Positions 1-12,157 of a stretch of DNA of 64,000 bases are shown here, one piece after another. Source of the DNA: Amanita rubescens (taxonomy: Eukaryota > Basidiomycota > Agaricomycetes > Agaricales > Amanitaceae). Position 1 is the stretch's first letter. Every line of letters begins with the position of its first letter. The stretch lies in assembly GCA_015039365.1 (NCBI GenBank), contig WION01000217.1, positions 26,420 through 90,419 on the forward strand. Reading direction: 5' to 3'. The notes under the pieces are model-generated. The model was not told the origin of the DNA, ran no database searches, and saw only the letters and a list, made by a program, of their open reading frames with translations. The translations under genes and the position numbers were made by a program.

Positions 1-345
1 TTATCTCCACTGCCCCCCCTTTTCCCGAGGGGGTGCTGGGGGATATGTGCCAGATGCCCCCTCCTTATATACCTGTGGGCCTGCGCACAGACCAACTGGT
101 CATGTCACATGACCACATAAACAGGAATGAAACAAGGAGTCCTTACACTCCTTGTGGACTCCTCATACAGGGAGTCCAGAGGAGTCCCGGGAGTCTACTG
201 GGAGTCTACCGGGAGTCCCAGCTCACTCCCGGTACATTTTGGCTGGGATGAGGGGTCTTCCAGGGAGGTGGGAGTCCCTCTGGAGTCCCGGGAATTCCCG
301 GGAATTCCCGGGAGTGAGCCAGGAGTCCTCAGGAGTCCACAAGGA
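1..345. repeat. GGAGTC-rich tract with G-run, edge copy of the GAGTCC repeat family
   Basis: Positions 150-345 are a degenerate run of GGAGTCCCGG/GGAGTC words. Positions 1-60 hold C/G runs followed by a TATATA-like stretch. The same order (GAGTC tract, G-run, CAGTGG or CAATGG, TATATACATATG) recurs at 8100-8395 and 17440-17800, so this is taken as a diverged relative of those units. It directly abuts the 3' end of the integrase-like gene. Confidence 0.5.
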
Positions 346-1470
346 ACACGTGGGGGAGGGTAAAGACCTCCGGTTCGCAGGGAACGTGATTCAATGCGTC
401 AGGGGCGTAGTTGTCGAAGGGATTCTCCCTCTGCCCCCGCAACTGGTGCACGATATCTTCATCCTCCATTGTATTCCACTCAATTGGAATTTGGCCCACA
501 CCTGGCATGGCTTCCTCCCGCCTCCTATTGGTGCATCTTCTTAAGCCGCATAAGAACATGTCCCGCGGTGTTTTATTTCGTTGATCCTTGAGTCGCATAA
601 CATGAGAATTCCAATGCTCAGCCCATTCCATGATGTCGTCATTAAGGTGGTCAAGGAAGAGGTGATGCACAAGCCAAATATGGGTGGCTGAATCCACTCG
701 TAACCCATGATGCTCTTCCAGACTTCGGAGGAACGGTTTCCATTTGGTCACTATGGTCCGTCCAACTTCTAACCACAGCCTCTCAATACGGATGTTGTGG
801 ACGGACCTATGGCCTTGGTTAGCGATCTTTCTTCTTCTAATAGGCTCTACACCTCTTACCTTCCCCAAATGTATGACCCACGCCCATGTCCACGTTGCTG
901 GATCATGAAGGCTGCCACCCGTACATTTTCCGTTCCATGGTCCCCACGTACACGGCTTGGAAGACTGTGCTTAGCCACAGCATCAAGGAAGACGTCCAAC
1001 ACCGTAGCCGCCTTATTGTTTGTGCTGCATTTCATCCCTGTGATGAAGCGGGACTTTCCATCAACAAAACCGTGAATGACAAACTTCCATCTAATGAGTT
1101 CTGAAAGGCCAATTAGCAACGAACTCTGTATACCGCATGAAAGCAAGCTTACTGTGGTTGCCATCGTGGTGCCAGAGGGAATTAACCTCAGGAACGGAAT
1201 ACACTCGTCTTTCAATAGGTCGGTTGACGAAGCGTGGCTGTATCCCTCTCACCCTTATGAGAGACTGCTGGATGATGTCCCGAGCTACATGATGATGACC
1301 TTGAGTTCGGAGTGCACCTTTGACAAATCCAAGACTGTAGTTCCTGTAGCGGCTTAAGATGGGCCTCACGAGCTCATCAAGTCAAGCCGGATCACTTCAG
1401 AAGGCGAACCCTGTTGGTCCCATAGGATGCCATTCCCTCGCAAACGTCCCATCTGGCTGAACGACAGTTT
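329..1470 (-). pseudogene. Integrase-like DDE domain gene, 3' half (broken)
   Basis: This is the catalytic half of a eukaryotic putative-integrase protein (the rve-related family common in basidiomycete mobile elements). Three exon pieces are visible: upstream of 1153, 1100-860, and 806-329. They are separated by clean GT-AG introns at 1101-1152 and 807-859. Splicing joins DGNH to KLIRWKFVIHG and YIWGR to SVHNIRIERLW, which gives all three acidic residues: D in LWHHDGNH, D in RVRGDHGTENV, E in RIERLW. The C-terminus ends with the family-like LNHVPCEPEVF. The upstream part (about 1470-1370) has two in-frame TGA stops where Arg codons are expected. The 5' half is missing here because an element inserted at 1471. 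It is found at 16889-17418 on the other strand and becomes colinear if the 12150-18632 inversion is undone. Family name is by recognition only. Confidence 0.75.
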
Positions 1471-1494
1471 CAGCAGTTAACACTGAGCCACCTA
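1471..1494 (+). repeat. Terminal inverted repeat of the GAGTCC-end element (right end)
   Basis: The 24 bp begin CAGCAGTTAA and end GAGCCACCTA. They match 17419-17442 except at three positions. The adjacent 1463-1470 is the complement of AAACTGTC, found beside the partner repeat. Confidence 0.7.
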
Positions 1495-3336
1495 TCCTAG
1501 TAGAATCCGAGCTGATTACGAGGAATACGAGTAGAGTCCGAGCCCATTCCGAGTAGGGTCCAAGGAGTACTAGTAATCCGAGTAGAATCCGAGCTGAGTC
1601 CGAGCCCAGTCCGAGTTGAGGTGAATCCGAGTGCAAACTCGGAGTGCACTCGGACTCCGAGCTCAGTCCGAGTGGAGTCCGAGCTGAGTTCAAGTCAGAC
1701 TCTGAACCCAATCTGAGCTTATTCTCAGTTGTTTATCATTGCAATAAAATTCCAAATAAATCCTGAAAAAATGCAGAAAAATCATGTGATCCAGGCCATA
1801 TAGGAATTATGAGACCAAACACACCCAAACTTGAGATATTTGCAAAATACTTCTTCAGATGTTCAGAGTGTAATCTTAGAAAATGAACAAAATTCATGAT
1901 GTGATCAAGGACATGCAGAGTTGCTGGTGGTTAGTAAATGATGACCAGAGGTGTACACCTGTCATTCCCTACTGGTGGTTATGAATGGCTGTCAGTAGTA
2001 GAAGTCAGTTGCAGTGACTTGCAATGGTCAGTACCAGTTGAGGTCTTACTCAGATGATCTGGTTGTGTACAGTGTCACAGTCAACTTCTACAATCCCACT
2101 GCCTGTTGACAACAGCAACCAATCACCTAGTATGACATTGCAGACAGTTTTAGAGCTCATGAATAAATGATAACCTAGGGTTGGAGATTGTGAGGTGTTT
2201 GTATTGAAGTCAAGGAGAGAAGGGGGGTGGATATGAGTTCTTGGTAATTTAATGATGGTACATGATTATGAGTACTGGTTTTTAACACCATCAGGGAATG
2301 TCTGGGGTATACCCCTGTCGTTCCTTACTAGCCCTATCAGTTACACCATATTGATACTCAGTGTGTTATGATCATGTTTGGAACCTTTGCCTGCCCAGAA
2401 AGCTTCCACACCAGAAGCATCTAGAAAGCCCCACCTGGCACAGCTACTACTAGTAGTCCAGTAGTAACCACAGTCTGTTGGCATGGACTGAGACTGAATA
2501 TCTTTCCTACCTGTGACTTGGAAAGCACTCAGTAGACATGAATAACCCACCACACTTTATCACCTGGCCAGAACATTGTTCCATGGAATCTTTGGATGGG
2601 GTGCAACCTGGTCCAGGTGGCTGGTTTTTGGACAGCTCTCTGTGAGCCTGTGATGGACTCAGGTTGTCTCTGTCTCTATCATTTTAGAATTTTATACCAG
2701 TAACCAGATTTCTGCCAGATTCCATTGCTGAAAATACTCCATTTAATCAGCACTTTACACTCCCCCCCCTGCCGAATAGACTCCGAGTCCAGTCCGAGGA
2801 CTCCGAGGACTCCGAGTAGACTCCGAGTAGACTCCAAGTTCAGTCCGAGCCCAGTCCGAGGTGTGCTCGGAGTCCGAGTGGAGTCCGAGTAGACTCCGAG
2901 TTCAGTCTGAGTTGAGGGAAAAAGAAAGTCTGAGTTCACTCTCAGTTGCAATAAAATACCAAAAAAATGCTTAAAAAATGCAGAAAAATCGTGTGATCTA
3001 GGCCATATAGGAATTGTAAAGCCAAACAAAGCCAAACTTGAGATATTTGCAAAATATGTTTTCAGATGTGAGTGTAATCTTAAGAAGTGTACAAAAATTA
3101 TGTGATCTGCATATGATACACTCATACACCTGTCATTCCATACTGGTGGTTATGAATGTCACCTCTGCTTGCATGCCCACAGCAGACTTCTGGCAGTTGC
3201 AGTTCAGCATCCACTTGCAGTCAACTTACACAATCCCACCTGTTACCAACAACCAATGACATTGCAGAGAGTTGTTAGAACTCATGAATAAATGTGAGAG
3301 GGTTGGAGATGTGACTCATGTGAGGGGTCTGTGAAT
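1495..3336. repeat. Two tandem GAGTCC units with AT-rich tails
   Basis: Unit 1 has its GAGTCC-rich tract at about 1495-1690 and an AT-rich tail to about 2740. Unit 2 has its tract at about 2775-2920 and tail from 2940 to 3336, continuing after the nested insert at 6937-7250. The tails align to each other: the AAAAATGCAGAAAAATC block, the CACCTGTCATTCC block, the ACAATCCCAC block, and GGAGAAGGGGGTGGATATGAG at 2220 and 6947. No coding sequence is supported here. Confidence 0.6.
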
Positions 3337-6300
3337 ATACATCAACAAAACCGCCGAAATCTTTTAGCATGTTACAGAGTGTTACAATGTCACGACCCCA
3401 ATTGCAATGGATTGGATTGCGCATTCTCGCCGCGTCAAGATGCGTAATGTAGGAATTCGAAATATTACAATACATTCCAACGTCGCTTGTAACTTATTGT
3501 AAAGGTATCACATATGGCAATTCTATAGTATACACTGTACCACCCATTGGATACAATACTTGACAGCAATCAGGGCTTTGATATTAAGGAAGGGTGATCA
3601 ACAGAACAGCAAGAACGGAAAGAGGCACTGCGTGGGCTGAGAATTTGTACGGCTGGTGGACACAACTGTCGGTGTTGTCTGCTTTGTTGCCTTATTGGAC
3701 GTCACAATGATGATTGCAATGCTTTTGCGGTGCGTAGTAGGTAAAGCGTTAGCAACTGTAATCGTCAGATTCCGTGGTCAATGGAGAAGTAAATAAAGCC
3801 GTACGCTCATAGTTCGGCATCTGGGCATCCTTGCCGCCCCGCCTGATGAATCATGATCGTACCTCATGATAGTTGAAGCAAGTTTAACTTTCTTCGCAGC
3901 AACGACACGGTAAAAGATCGTGCGGAATTGAGCATCCGCAGGAGAAGAAGTTGCGCCACCCAGAATCAATCTTTCTGCAATCACACAAGCTTCGTCTTCG
4001 TCTGGCCTGAGCATTGTCAACGCCAATGGATGAACGGCCAAAGTATTATTCTGAGTCAACGCCTTGACGTTAACACCAGCAGCAATAAGATCCTCGAGGA
4101 CAGAAACCGAGGCGAAGATAACAGCGTATGCCAGGGGGGTCAAGCCAAAATCCCAATCAGCGGCGTTGAGATCAAATACATCAGGTTTGATGGTGTTATC
4201 GTCTGGGATTTCATCACCGGTGGGTGCTTCTCACTGTTCTTCTTCTTTTGCTTTTGAAGGAGGCTATTTCTTGTCATCTTCATCGTTGTCATCGTCATCT
4301 TCGTCCATATCGTCCTTGTCCTCGGATGAGGGACGTTCTCGCTCGTTCTTGTCCTTCTCATCATCAGGAGTTTCCCCACGTTCGCTGCTTCTTGATTCTG
4401 TGCACTCCTTTCCAATAATTTACGGACAATCGTCACTTGATAGTGCTGAATTGCGAGATGCAACGAGGTCCGTCTGTCGACGAGGTGAGCCGTCATCCTA
4501 GCACCAGCATCCACAACATCGCAAGCGATCTCTGTTGTGTTGCAAAAGATGGCAAAATGAAGTGGTGAGGGTGTTGTCCGAGGTCCAGCGGCCTCGTCGC
4601 GGACCTCCATATATTCATCTGTACGCAGCGAACTAGTTTTCCACCCCCAACTCGTCCAACATGATCGCGGCGGTTGACATCCATGCCTTCTTTGATCATG
4701 TTGACGACAGTGGACCTGTCATAAACAGCGATCACGGCAAAAAGACGCTCAGTTGGTCCAATGTAAACTTGAGCACTCCATTCTCGGGCGACTGGCGTTC
4801 ATCAAGTGTAGCCAATCTCTCAAGCACCAAGAGCCTTGCCAATCCTTCTACCCTTACAATCAAATGTTCAAATATCTTCAAACCGTCAACTCAAAATGTC
4901 CCAAAGGATAAGAGACAACACTCACAGTAGGGTCGATATCAGCTCTGGCGAGGCTCGGGACGTAGACTTTGTAACCACGCCTAGCATACTTTGACAATCG
5001 GACTTCGTAGGACGAAGATCTATGGGTAACGTCCGTGGTATTGCATTCGCATCATGGCGACGATAGCTCTCGGGTTTGCCCGTACACGTGTACCATCGTG
5101 AGCGTCGATGTCGAAACCCGCGAGGATTTCAGCAGGGGAATGATAGAGGTGGAGAACGATTTGTACAGAGCGGTAGCGTTATTGGGCTATGACACGTTAT
5201 CAGTTACCTGAAGCGAATGGCAAGGAAGACAACTTACAGTGGATTGATATTGCATTCTTTGTTCGAACACACGTAACAACAGAATCACGAACTGCCTCGT
5301 AGATAGTAACTATCTTCTTCTCTGCCTATGTATATCCAACACGTTGATCTCAGCAGCCCACAAGCAAGGATATGAATTACTAACCTGTTTGGGCGTCAAG
5401 CCCCACAAAAAAAGGTCTACATCTGAAGTCGGGTAGGCAGCTGAATGATAATATTTCCTGATTGCCCTCTTCGAAGCCTTATCCGCATCCGAAAGCAGAG
5501 CTAAGCAAGCCAAAACAGATCCACCGGCCGCGATAACATTGTTCCAATCCTTCAGTTGCGATAACAATCCCTCTGAGAAAATGCTCCAATTCCTCTTGAA
5601 CTCGTCCAAGTCAGAGACCACAGACGACTCACCTTCCTTCCTTCTCTTATCTTCAGGAACAGGCATAATGTATTTCGCGTTGAGGTCTTGATCATCTTTG
5701 ACGACGCGAGCGCGAGTTGTCCTTATATCACAAGGCGCTTCAAAGACGTCGACGAGGCCGACGTAAGGGTTGGATAATCTAGCGTTGTTGCCAGCAAGCG
5801 ACGCAACTCCGTTTCATCGTCCAACTTAGAAGGCTGCAAGACCTCGTCGAGGTTGACACCGGGTCCCCTCGGCAACGACGCAATGCTGCAAGAACGCTTG
5901 AGCTTCGGCTGTTTGAATCATCAAGAAAGTAAATTATACCTGTGTCTTTTTATATAATGGCGTAAATGTTTGGCCTGGTTATAGTTAGTGGCAGGCTGCG
6001 AATCCCTAAGTTGTTAAGATATGCCAGTGATATGTTAGATCTGTTACAAAGTTACTCACCTTAATACTTGCTCCTCGTCTGCTTTAATGCTCCGGCTCTA
6101 GACTTCTCCTGTGGCAGAACATTCGGTTGGACTTTCAACGGTAAGTGTGCAAACAGCAACAAACAGACTGACACTACTTGAGGTCACCGTCGTGCGAGCT
6201 GCCCTTTGTTTTCCTCCCCCACTTCCCTCCCTTCATCATCTAGTTCAATTCTCCCCATCGCCACAACGACCGCCTATCGCCTAAATCGATCATCAGGACT

Positions 6301-6936
6301 CGCCAAAGGATCAATAAGGGTCTCATTGACATGTTCAGTCAAAATGTACGCACGAAGTAACTTCCCTGCTCAACATTGCAAGCTTATCTCGTCAGCAGCG
6401 CATCCAGGATCCACAGCACTGGCCGTGTATGCTTCAAAATTGGTATGTCATAGGTCCTCTGAGTCAATATCAGCACTTAAAAGCGCGCATATAGTCAAGT
6501 TTGATGGAGCGCGCGAAAAGTAGCGAGCGGCCGCCGGTGAACACCACGATCGCAAATGCTCCCGACAGGCCACGGACTTGGCAACATTTGAAGAGGTCAT
6601 CGAAATGACGACGATATTGACTCACTTTTTCTTGAAGGACATGCCATTGTGTTGTGGACTTGTAATGAATCGTTTGTAACTAGAAAATGGAATAGTAATA
6701 AATAAAATTTCATTGCAATGCTTTCTAATACGGATTGCGGAGCCAAAAAATTACCTGAGCACTCTATAGCATTGCAACGGCTTGGAATATGAGGTTGTAT
6801 TGCAATGAATTACAATGTATCTACTTGTTGTAGGATTTTTGCACCCTCGTATTATCCCGCGCGCATTGCAGAACATTACATTGCCATTTCGGGTGTTACA
6901 TCACATTATAAGAATCCCGCTCTTTTGTTGATGTAT
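3337..6936. mobile_element. 3.6 kb inverted-repeat insert carrying an ankyrin gene fragment
   Basis: The ends are inverted: ATACATCAACAAAA at 3337-3350 and its complement at 6923-6936. Subterminal zones at both ends are rich in ATTGCAATG-like words. The surrounding GAGTCC unit reads through if this segment is removed (3336 joins 6937), which is the main evidence that it is an insertion. No clear target duplication could be fixed. The interior holds the ankyrin pseudogene and otherwise nothing recognisable (5960-6800 has only short unsupported ORFs). Confidence 0.5.
3790..5960 (-). pseudogene. Ankyrin-repeat protein, decayed copy
   Basis: On the minus strand the pieces follow the order of a large agaricomycete ankyrin protein. 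They are NPYVGLVDVFEAPCDIRTT, then MPVPEDKRRKEGESSVVSD and LKDWNNVIAAGGSVLACLA (5666-5310), then LYHSPAEILAGFDIDAHDG and SYEVRLSKYARRGYKVYVP (about 5180-4950). After these come VYIGPTERLFAVIAVYDRS and MIKEGMDVNRRDHVGR (about 4790-4650), ankyrin units TSLHLAIQHY and TPLAYAVIFASVSVLEDLI, an acidic low-complexity linker (4380-4260), and a C-terminal part to about 3790. Reading frames shift several times and in-frame stops occur in the acidic linker and elsewhere. It is therefore taken as a pseudogene, incomplete at both ends, enclosed in the inverted-repeat insert. The usual role of ankyrin repeats is protein binding; no specific function is claimed. Confidence 0.75.
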
Positions 6937-8406
6937 TATCTCAAGGGAGAAGGGGGTGGATATGAGTTCTTGATGATTCTTTGGTGATGGTACATGGTAG
7001 TGAGTAGTTGTTAACAGCATATTGTGTTATGATCATCATGATGTTCTAGCATTTGCAGCCTACCAAAGCTTCCACACTAGTAGTAGAAGCATCCTGAGAG
7101 CCTCACCTTGCACAAGTTTGGTCATGTTATACCTCCAGCAACCACATCTGTTGGTGGGGAAGGTTGGACATCAGCAGTATAAGACCCTCATAGTACTCCA
7201 CCACAATCATCATCCATAGGGGACCAGAGCTTTGTTTATGACAGCCTGGGTAAGGTAATAAGGAACGTGGAAATGAACAGGATTCAATGATTCTGATGCC
7301 ATCTTTATTGTATATTAACTTGGAACTTGAAGATCATAGATTCATAGCAAACATCATCTTACAAACTTTTGCACACCAAGTTCACAAGTCCTTCCTTCAC
7401 TTAATTTATACTTATTAAGGATGCTATATTGGATGAAGAAACTATCAGTGGCAATGCAAATAACACCCTTGGACAATTTCTCACTGAGAAGTTGGAAGAG
7501 TCAGCATTGCTGGTGACTCTATTTCAGATGTGCTCAGTATGTGGAACTTCACACAAGCCTTGAACTTGATGGTTGATGAACTGTTTGATCTAAAAGGTTG
7601 TAAGGCTGGAGAGAATCTTGAAAGATGTGGTGAATCGTGCAGTAAAGAAAGCTGCACACCCAGATTTGTATGTAAGATCAAAGAATTGTGGAAGGCAGGT
7701 CACATCAGCATTAAAACTTCATAATGATCCTCATTGTACTATACTAGCAACATTTTATATGCCAGTGCCCCAATCAAACTTAGGTATTTTGCAAATATCT
7801 CAAGTATGAGTTAATTTAGCTTCACCATTCTTATATGACCTGGATCACATGATTTTTCCGCAGTTTTTAAGATTTTTTGTGGACTTTTCAAATTTCTCAC
7901 ATGAAGCATCTGAAAAAGTATTTTGCAAATATCTCAAGTTTGGGCTTGTTTGGCTTTACCATTTTTGTATGACTGGAATCACATGATTTTTCTGCATTTT
8001 TTAAATATTTTTTGGGATTTTATTGTAGGTGTAAACAATTCCAAATAGTCCCAAATAGTCCCAAATAGACTGGCCATATGTATATAAGGCCCTGTCAATG
8101 TCACCACTGCCCCCCCCGCTCTTGCTTGGGGGCGCTTGGACTGCTCGGACTCCACTCGGATTGCTCGGACTCCACTCGGACTCCAACATCCTCAGTCCGA
8201 GGACTCCGAGTCCAAGTCCGAGCTGAGCTCGGACTCTGCTCGGATTGAGCTCGGACTGAGCTCGGACTCGGACTTGAGCATTTGAGTGGCATCCCTGCCA
8301 CTTCCTCAGTCCGAGGACTGAGCTCGGACTCCGAGCTCACTCCGAGCTGAGTCCTAGGACTGCTCGGATTCTGCTCGGAGTCCGAGAATCTTAGGGGGGG
8401 GAGAGT
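6937..8406. repeat. Remaining GAGTCC-unit tails and inner unit
   Basis: 6937-7250 continues the unit interrupted at 3336. From about 7290 to 8100, in the opposite orientation, is an AT-rich tail resembling 17780-18620: shared CCAATATAGCATCCTT, GAAGTTGGAAAT/G and TTGCAAATATCTCAAG blocks. 8115-8395 is a dense GAGTCC tract next to a C-run at 8110-8118. Short ORFs at 7481-7809 lie inside the repeat and are not supported as genes. Confidence 0.5.
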
Positions 8407-8414
8407 AAAGCGCT
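8407..8414 (+). repeat. hAT target-site half, AAAGCGCT
   Basis: The 8 bp beside the left end of hAT copy 1. The matching duplicate is not at its right end but is present as the complement AGCGCTTT at 18625-18632, beside the left end of copy 2. Confidence 0.85.
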
Positions 8415-11400
8415 TAGGGTTTGACAAGGGTATGCTGTACCCCGAGGGTAGGAGCAAGGGTATGCCAAGGGTAGGGGTAGGGGTCCATGTCTTGTAGGGT
8501 TTGGTCTACCCTTACCCCTGCCAAGGGTATGAGGGGTATGCCAGCCATTTTTGCCCCGAGAAGTCAATCAAAAGGCTAAATTTTAATTTATTGTTCCTTG
8601 ATTCCAGAGCAGGATACTGATCAGTGTCCCTGTCGACAGTTGCTACCAACACTTGGTATCAGCTCCCATCAGCTGATGTGGATAGAGATAGGATAAACTA
8701 TTTATCAGTGAAGAAAAGGCAGGCTCAGCGGCGCTCGCTAATTCACAAAACTCATCCTAGTACACCATATGAGCGAAACCGAGAACAACGCCATCAACAC
8801 CTCTTTGCCACGTAAGCGCAGGCCTACAACCAAGTTGGTAGAGGGTGGGGGTGTTCGGAAGAAGGGCCGTCGGAATCCACCAATGGCCGCGCAACAAAAG
8901 ACTACATCTACGAGACCAGGATCACACTCCACACCCTCCCAGCCTTCCTCCCAGCCTTCCTTCGAGCCTCCTATCACTGTTGAAGATAACGACGATGAGG
9001 GCAATCCAAAGCGCGTGCGAGGATTTAAACCACGCACCATCCGGCCAGTGGTCCAAGAACTAACGGATGATGAGTCGCTAGAGGATGATGATGCCGAAAT
9101 TGAGGATGGGGCTGGGGTTGTTGATGGTCCAGAAGAAGAGGCTGGGGCTCAACTTGGTAAGCCAGCAATAACTGTCCCCAACACACGTAAGATTAATGGT
9201 CATCCAGCAAGGTTGAAAAAAAAGTGGACGGCACCTGTTTATGCCTTCTTCAAGCCCACTCCTATGATTGAAGATGTTAATGACCGTCGTACACACATTT
9301 TTGAATGCAATGCTGGTCATTGCCTCGGTAAAGGTGCAAACGGGCGGTTTGTGCGCCGTAACTTAACCACAACCGATGCGACATCGACTAGCAACCTAAG
9401 AAAGCACGCCGTATCGTGCTGGGGTCTGGAGACTGTTGAAGCTGCCAAACAAGCTGGCACTGCACAGTTAACACGTGAAGTCATTGAAAAAAAGGGCAAC
9501 TTACGCGATGGTTCTATAACGGCCGAGTTTGCACGAGTAGGGAAGGGTGCAATTACCTTTTCCACTCGCCAGCCGTCAAAGCATGAGAGCCGCGCTGACC
9601 ACGCTCGATGGATGGCCGAGAGTAAACGCCCTTTCAACCTTGTAAAAGATGGAGGATACCACCGGGTTATGAAAAACGGGCGTCCGGCTCATTATATTCC
9701 GAGCGATCGCACTATTGCTCGTGATCTGCGCCAAGTCTTCATTAACGGCCGGGGAAAGATTGCAATGGATTTACAGGTGAGTGCTTACCTTTTTTTGATT
9801 CCTGGGGGTGATTGAGCCTTATGACATGGCAGGAGCAGGACAGCGCTCTTAGTTTCGGAATGGATGCATGGACTTCGCCGAACAGTCGCGCTTATGTGGC
9901 CATTACAGTTCACTACGAAGCAAACAGAAAGGCGATAACTCACCTATTAGATTTTGTTGAAGTAGCCAAGAGTCACACAGGAGCAGCGCTGGCCGCAGGC
10001 TTTGCGAAGGTCCTGAAAGGCTTTGGGATCACTGATAAGGTCAGAAAGACAATTAATACAAGAAAACATGCTTACCCTTCGCTAGATTCGATCCATTACA
10101 TGCGATAACGCATCCGCCAATGATGCCATGGTCAACGAATTGAAGAAGATGCTGCTGGAATTCCCCGGTGAAGCAGCTAGGACGCGTTGCTTTGCTCACA
10201 TCGTCAATCTAGTAGCTAAGAGTGTCATAAAGCAGTTTGACGCACTCAATAAAGGACAGGTAAGGGTCCATAGTATGCTGATCAATGCTGATGCTGACTT
10301 GGATCCGGTTGATCAGCTGATGATTGATACGGCGGCCGATCTCGCAAGCCTCACCAAGGAGATTGATGTCGAGGAAGCTGAAGAGCAAGTTCGGGAACAG
10401 CAAGCGAACGGCGACCCAGATAACAATGATGGGTGGGTTGACGAGCGTGCTGAGATGTCAAACATAGAGGTGGAACAGCTGGATGAGGACGTTCTGCCCG
10501 CTCAGTTAGTGTTGACCAAGGTGGGCGCTTGTTGATCCACATTTGTCCCAGCCCTAACCCATTGCCCCGCTCATCCTAGATCCGCAAAGTGTCCTATGCG
10601 ATCAAGAACTCATCCACTAAGCTACTCCCTCGATGGCGCGAGATCTGCAATGAAGTCGGATTGAAGGAACGTGTCATGCCACGCGATGTCCAAACTCGGT
10701 GGAATTCCACCTACGACATGCTCAAATTCGCTGTCCAGTTCCAAGATGCTCTCAACAAAATCCTTGGCGAACGTGCCTGGAACATGCGAGAGTACGAGCT
10801 AAGCCCAGGAGAGTGGAAGATCGCGTCTGAACTTCGAGATGTGTTGAAGGCATGTTTCAACTCTGTTTCACCGCTATGACTCACATTGTACTCTAGGTTT
10901 TTTCGGACGCAACATTGTTCTTTTCGCGAGACATACCAAATCTTGCAACCGTCATCCCTGCAATGGATCTCATTGATGAGGTCCTTGCATCAAACACCGT
11001 TTCGAAGGATTATTCTCCGGCCATCCGAGCAGCGCTGACCGTCGGGAAGCGAACGCTTAATCGTTACTATAGCAAGACTGACGCTTCTGAGACTTACCGG
11101 ATTGCGATGGGTATGTGCATCATTCAGCTAGCATTGGACAATACTGATCAGCGGCATCCGCACTTCAACACAGTTTTGCACCCTCGCCACAAGCTAGTTT
11201 ATTTCCGAAATGCCGGTTGGCCCGAGGAATGGGTCAGGTCGGCAGAGGAAATAGTTCGTACGGTCTATGACCATGAATACAAAGACACGGAAGTCGAGGA
11301 TTCTGAAAAGGTGTGTCATCATATTCTACTACTATACCTGTTAACTTAACGGATCATTACTAACATGTCTTGTTGATCACATAGGATGACGAGGAAGATG

Positions 11401-12149
11401 AAGGTCGCCCATCCCCAACAAAGAAGTCATCTAATATGTTCGACAATATCCCAGCCCTCGCATCACTTGACTCGGATTTGACCACCGATGAAATCACCCG
11501 GTATCTCCAAACTGCGCCAGACCGGGTTGATGACGCTCTTGCCTGGTGGTACGAGCGCCGTCACATCTTCCCAAGGTTGTCGCGCATGGCTCGGGACTAC
11601 TTGAGCATCCCCGGTGAGTTGCTCGGCTTCTAATCCAAAATCTAGCGTGCTAACAAGCCTCGGTTGAACCGTTTATAGCAACATCCGTAGATGTCGAACA
11701 TATATTTAGCATAGGAAGGAATACGATATCACATCTCCGTAACAGGTAAGTTCGTTATCAGTCATTCTGTATATAAGGTCTTAATTCAAGCATAGGTTGC
11801 AAGTTGAGACAACCCGAGCCATTCTCTGCGTTGGAGAATGGTGTAAGAAAGGTATAATAAATGACAAGGACATCTTGGCAGCAATCAAGGGTGTTCCAGA
11901 TGAAGTTGAGGGTGCAGACGAGGAGTTGGATGACGGATGGGATACTATTGCACCTTAGATAGACTATCTCTTACAATTTGTTAGTGTACCCTTGACGGAA
12001 AACCCGGGGGTAACCCTTACCCCTTGACCCTTCACAGACCCTCACCCGTGGGCAAGGGTTACCCTTACCCTCGTACCCGGGTACGGGTTCAGCGGGGTAA
12101 GGGTAAGGGTCCTCCGATTTTACCCGGGGGTTACCCTTGTCAAACCCTA
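8415..12149 (+). mobile_element. hAT-superfamily DNA transposon, copy 1 (3,735 bp)
   Basis: Both ends carry the inverted repeat TAGGGTTTGACAAGGGTA (8415-8432, complement at 12132-12149). Inside them are subterminal clusters of GGGTA/AAGGGTA words. It encodes one spliced transposase. Its length and every ORF are identical to copy 2 at 18633-22367, which lies in the opposite orientation, so the pair is young or homogenised. The flanking 8-bp sequences differ between the two ends (AAAGCGCT left, CCTGTTTA right), explained by the inversion described in the findings. Confidence 0.92.
8769..11958 (+). CDS. hAT transposase, spliced, copy 1
   Basis: The N-terminal ~170 residues are acidic and basic low complexity. 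A BED-like zinc finger follows (FECNAGHC ... NLRKHAVSCW, about residues 178-223). The RNase H-like core includes SFGMDAWTSPN and CDNASANDAMVNEL, then ARTRCFAHIVNLVAKS and the DVQTRWNSTYDML segment. The C-terminus holds the hAT dimerisation motif (WWYERRHIFPRLSRMARDYL, then SIP/ATSVDVEHIFS). Exons are joined by GT-AG introns, for example at 9776-9830 (DLQ to EQDSALSF). Others are visible near 10051-10090, 10260-10580, 10855-10900, 11311-11384, 11612-11680 and 11745-11795. The last exon ends DGWDTIAP and TAG at 11956-11958. All pieces are open, so the transposase may be functional. Exon limits other than the first are approximate. Confidence 0.85.
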
Positions 12150-12157
12150 CCTGTTTA

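Larger units (their letters stand above)
1471..8414. mobile_element. Right portion of an ~8.15 kb GAGTCC-end DNA element
   Basis: One end is at 1471-1494, a 24-bp terminal repeat beginning CAGCAGTTAA and ending GAGCCACCTA. The other end is at 17419-17442 with 21 of 24 bases matching. The flanking 8-bp AAACTGTC is present at 17411-17418 and, as its complement, at 1463-1470, as expected for a target duplication in the integrase-like gene. The element is now split because a hAT copy inserted at 8414/8415 and the interval beyond was inverted. Inside are tandem GAGTCC units (1490-1690 and 2775-2920 on this side, 8115-8395 on the other), AT-rich spacers with a recurring AAACTTGAGATATTTGCAAA motif, and a nested 3.6 kb insert. 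No transposase gene of its own is visible, so it looks non-autonomous. An 8-bp duplication and CAG-start ends would fit the hAT superfamily; a 9-bp reading cannot be excluded. Confidence 0.65.

Noticed and set aside
5025..5310. Ankyrin locus as an intact intron-rich gene
   Set aside because: Some breaks could be introns, but frameshifts inside conserved blocks (for example at MMRM.. / CNTTDVTHRSS) and stops in the acidic linker cannot be spliced away.
7481..7809. Three small ORFs as a gene
   Set aside because: They fall inside the AT-rich tail of the GAGTCC unit, which recurs in diverged form at 18260-18600 without conserved frames.
8430..8540. GGGTA-rich blocks as telomere-like repeats (also 12000-12130, 18650-18780, 22240-22350)
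   Set aside because: They are irregular, found only just inside the hAT ends, and identical in both copies, so they are transposon subterminal sequence.
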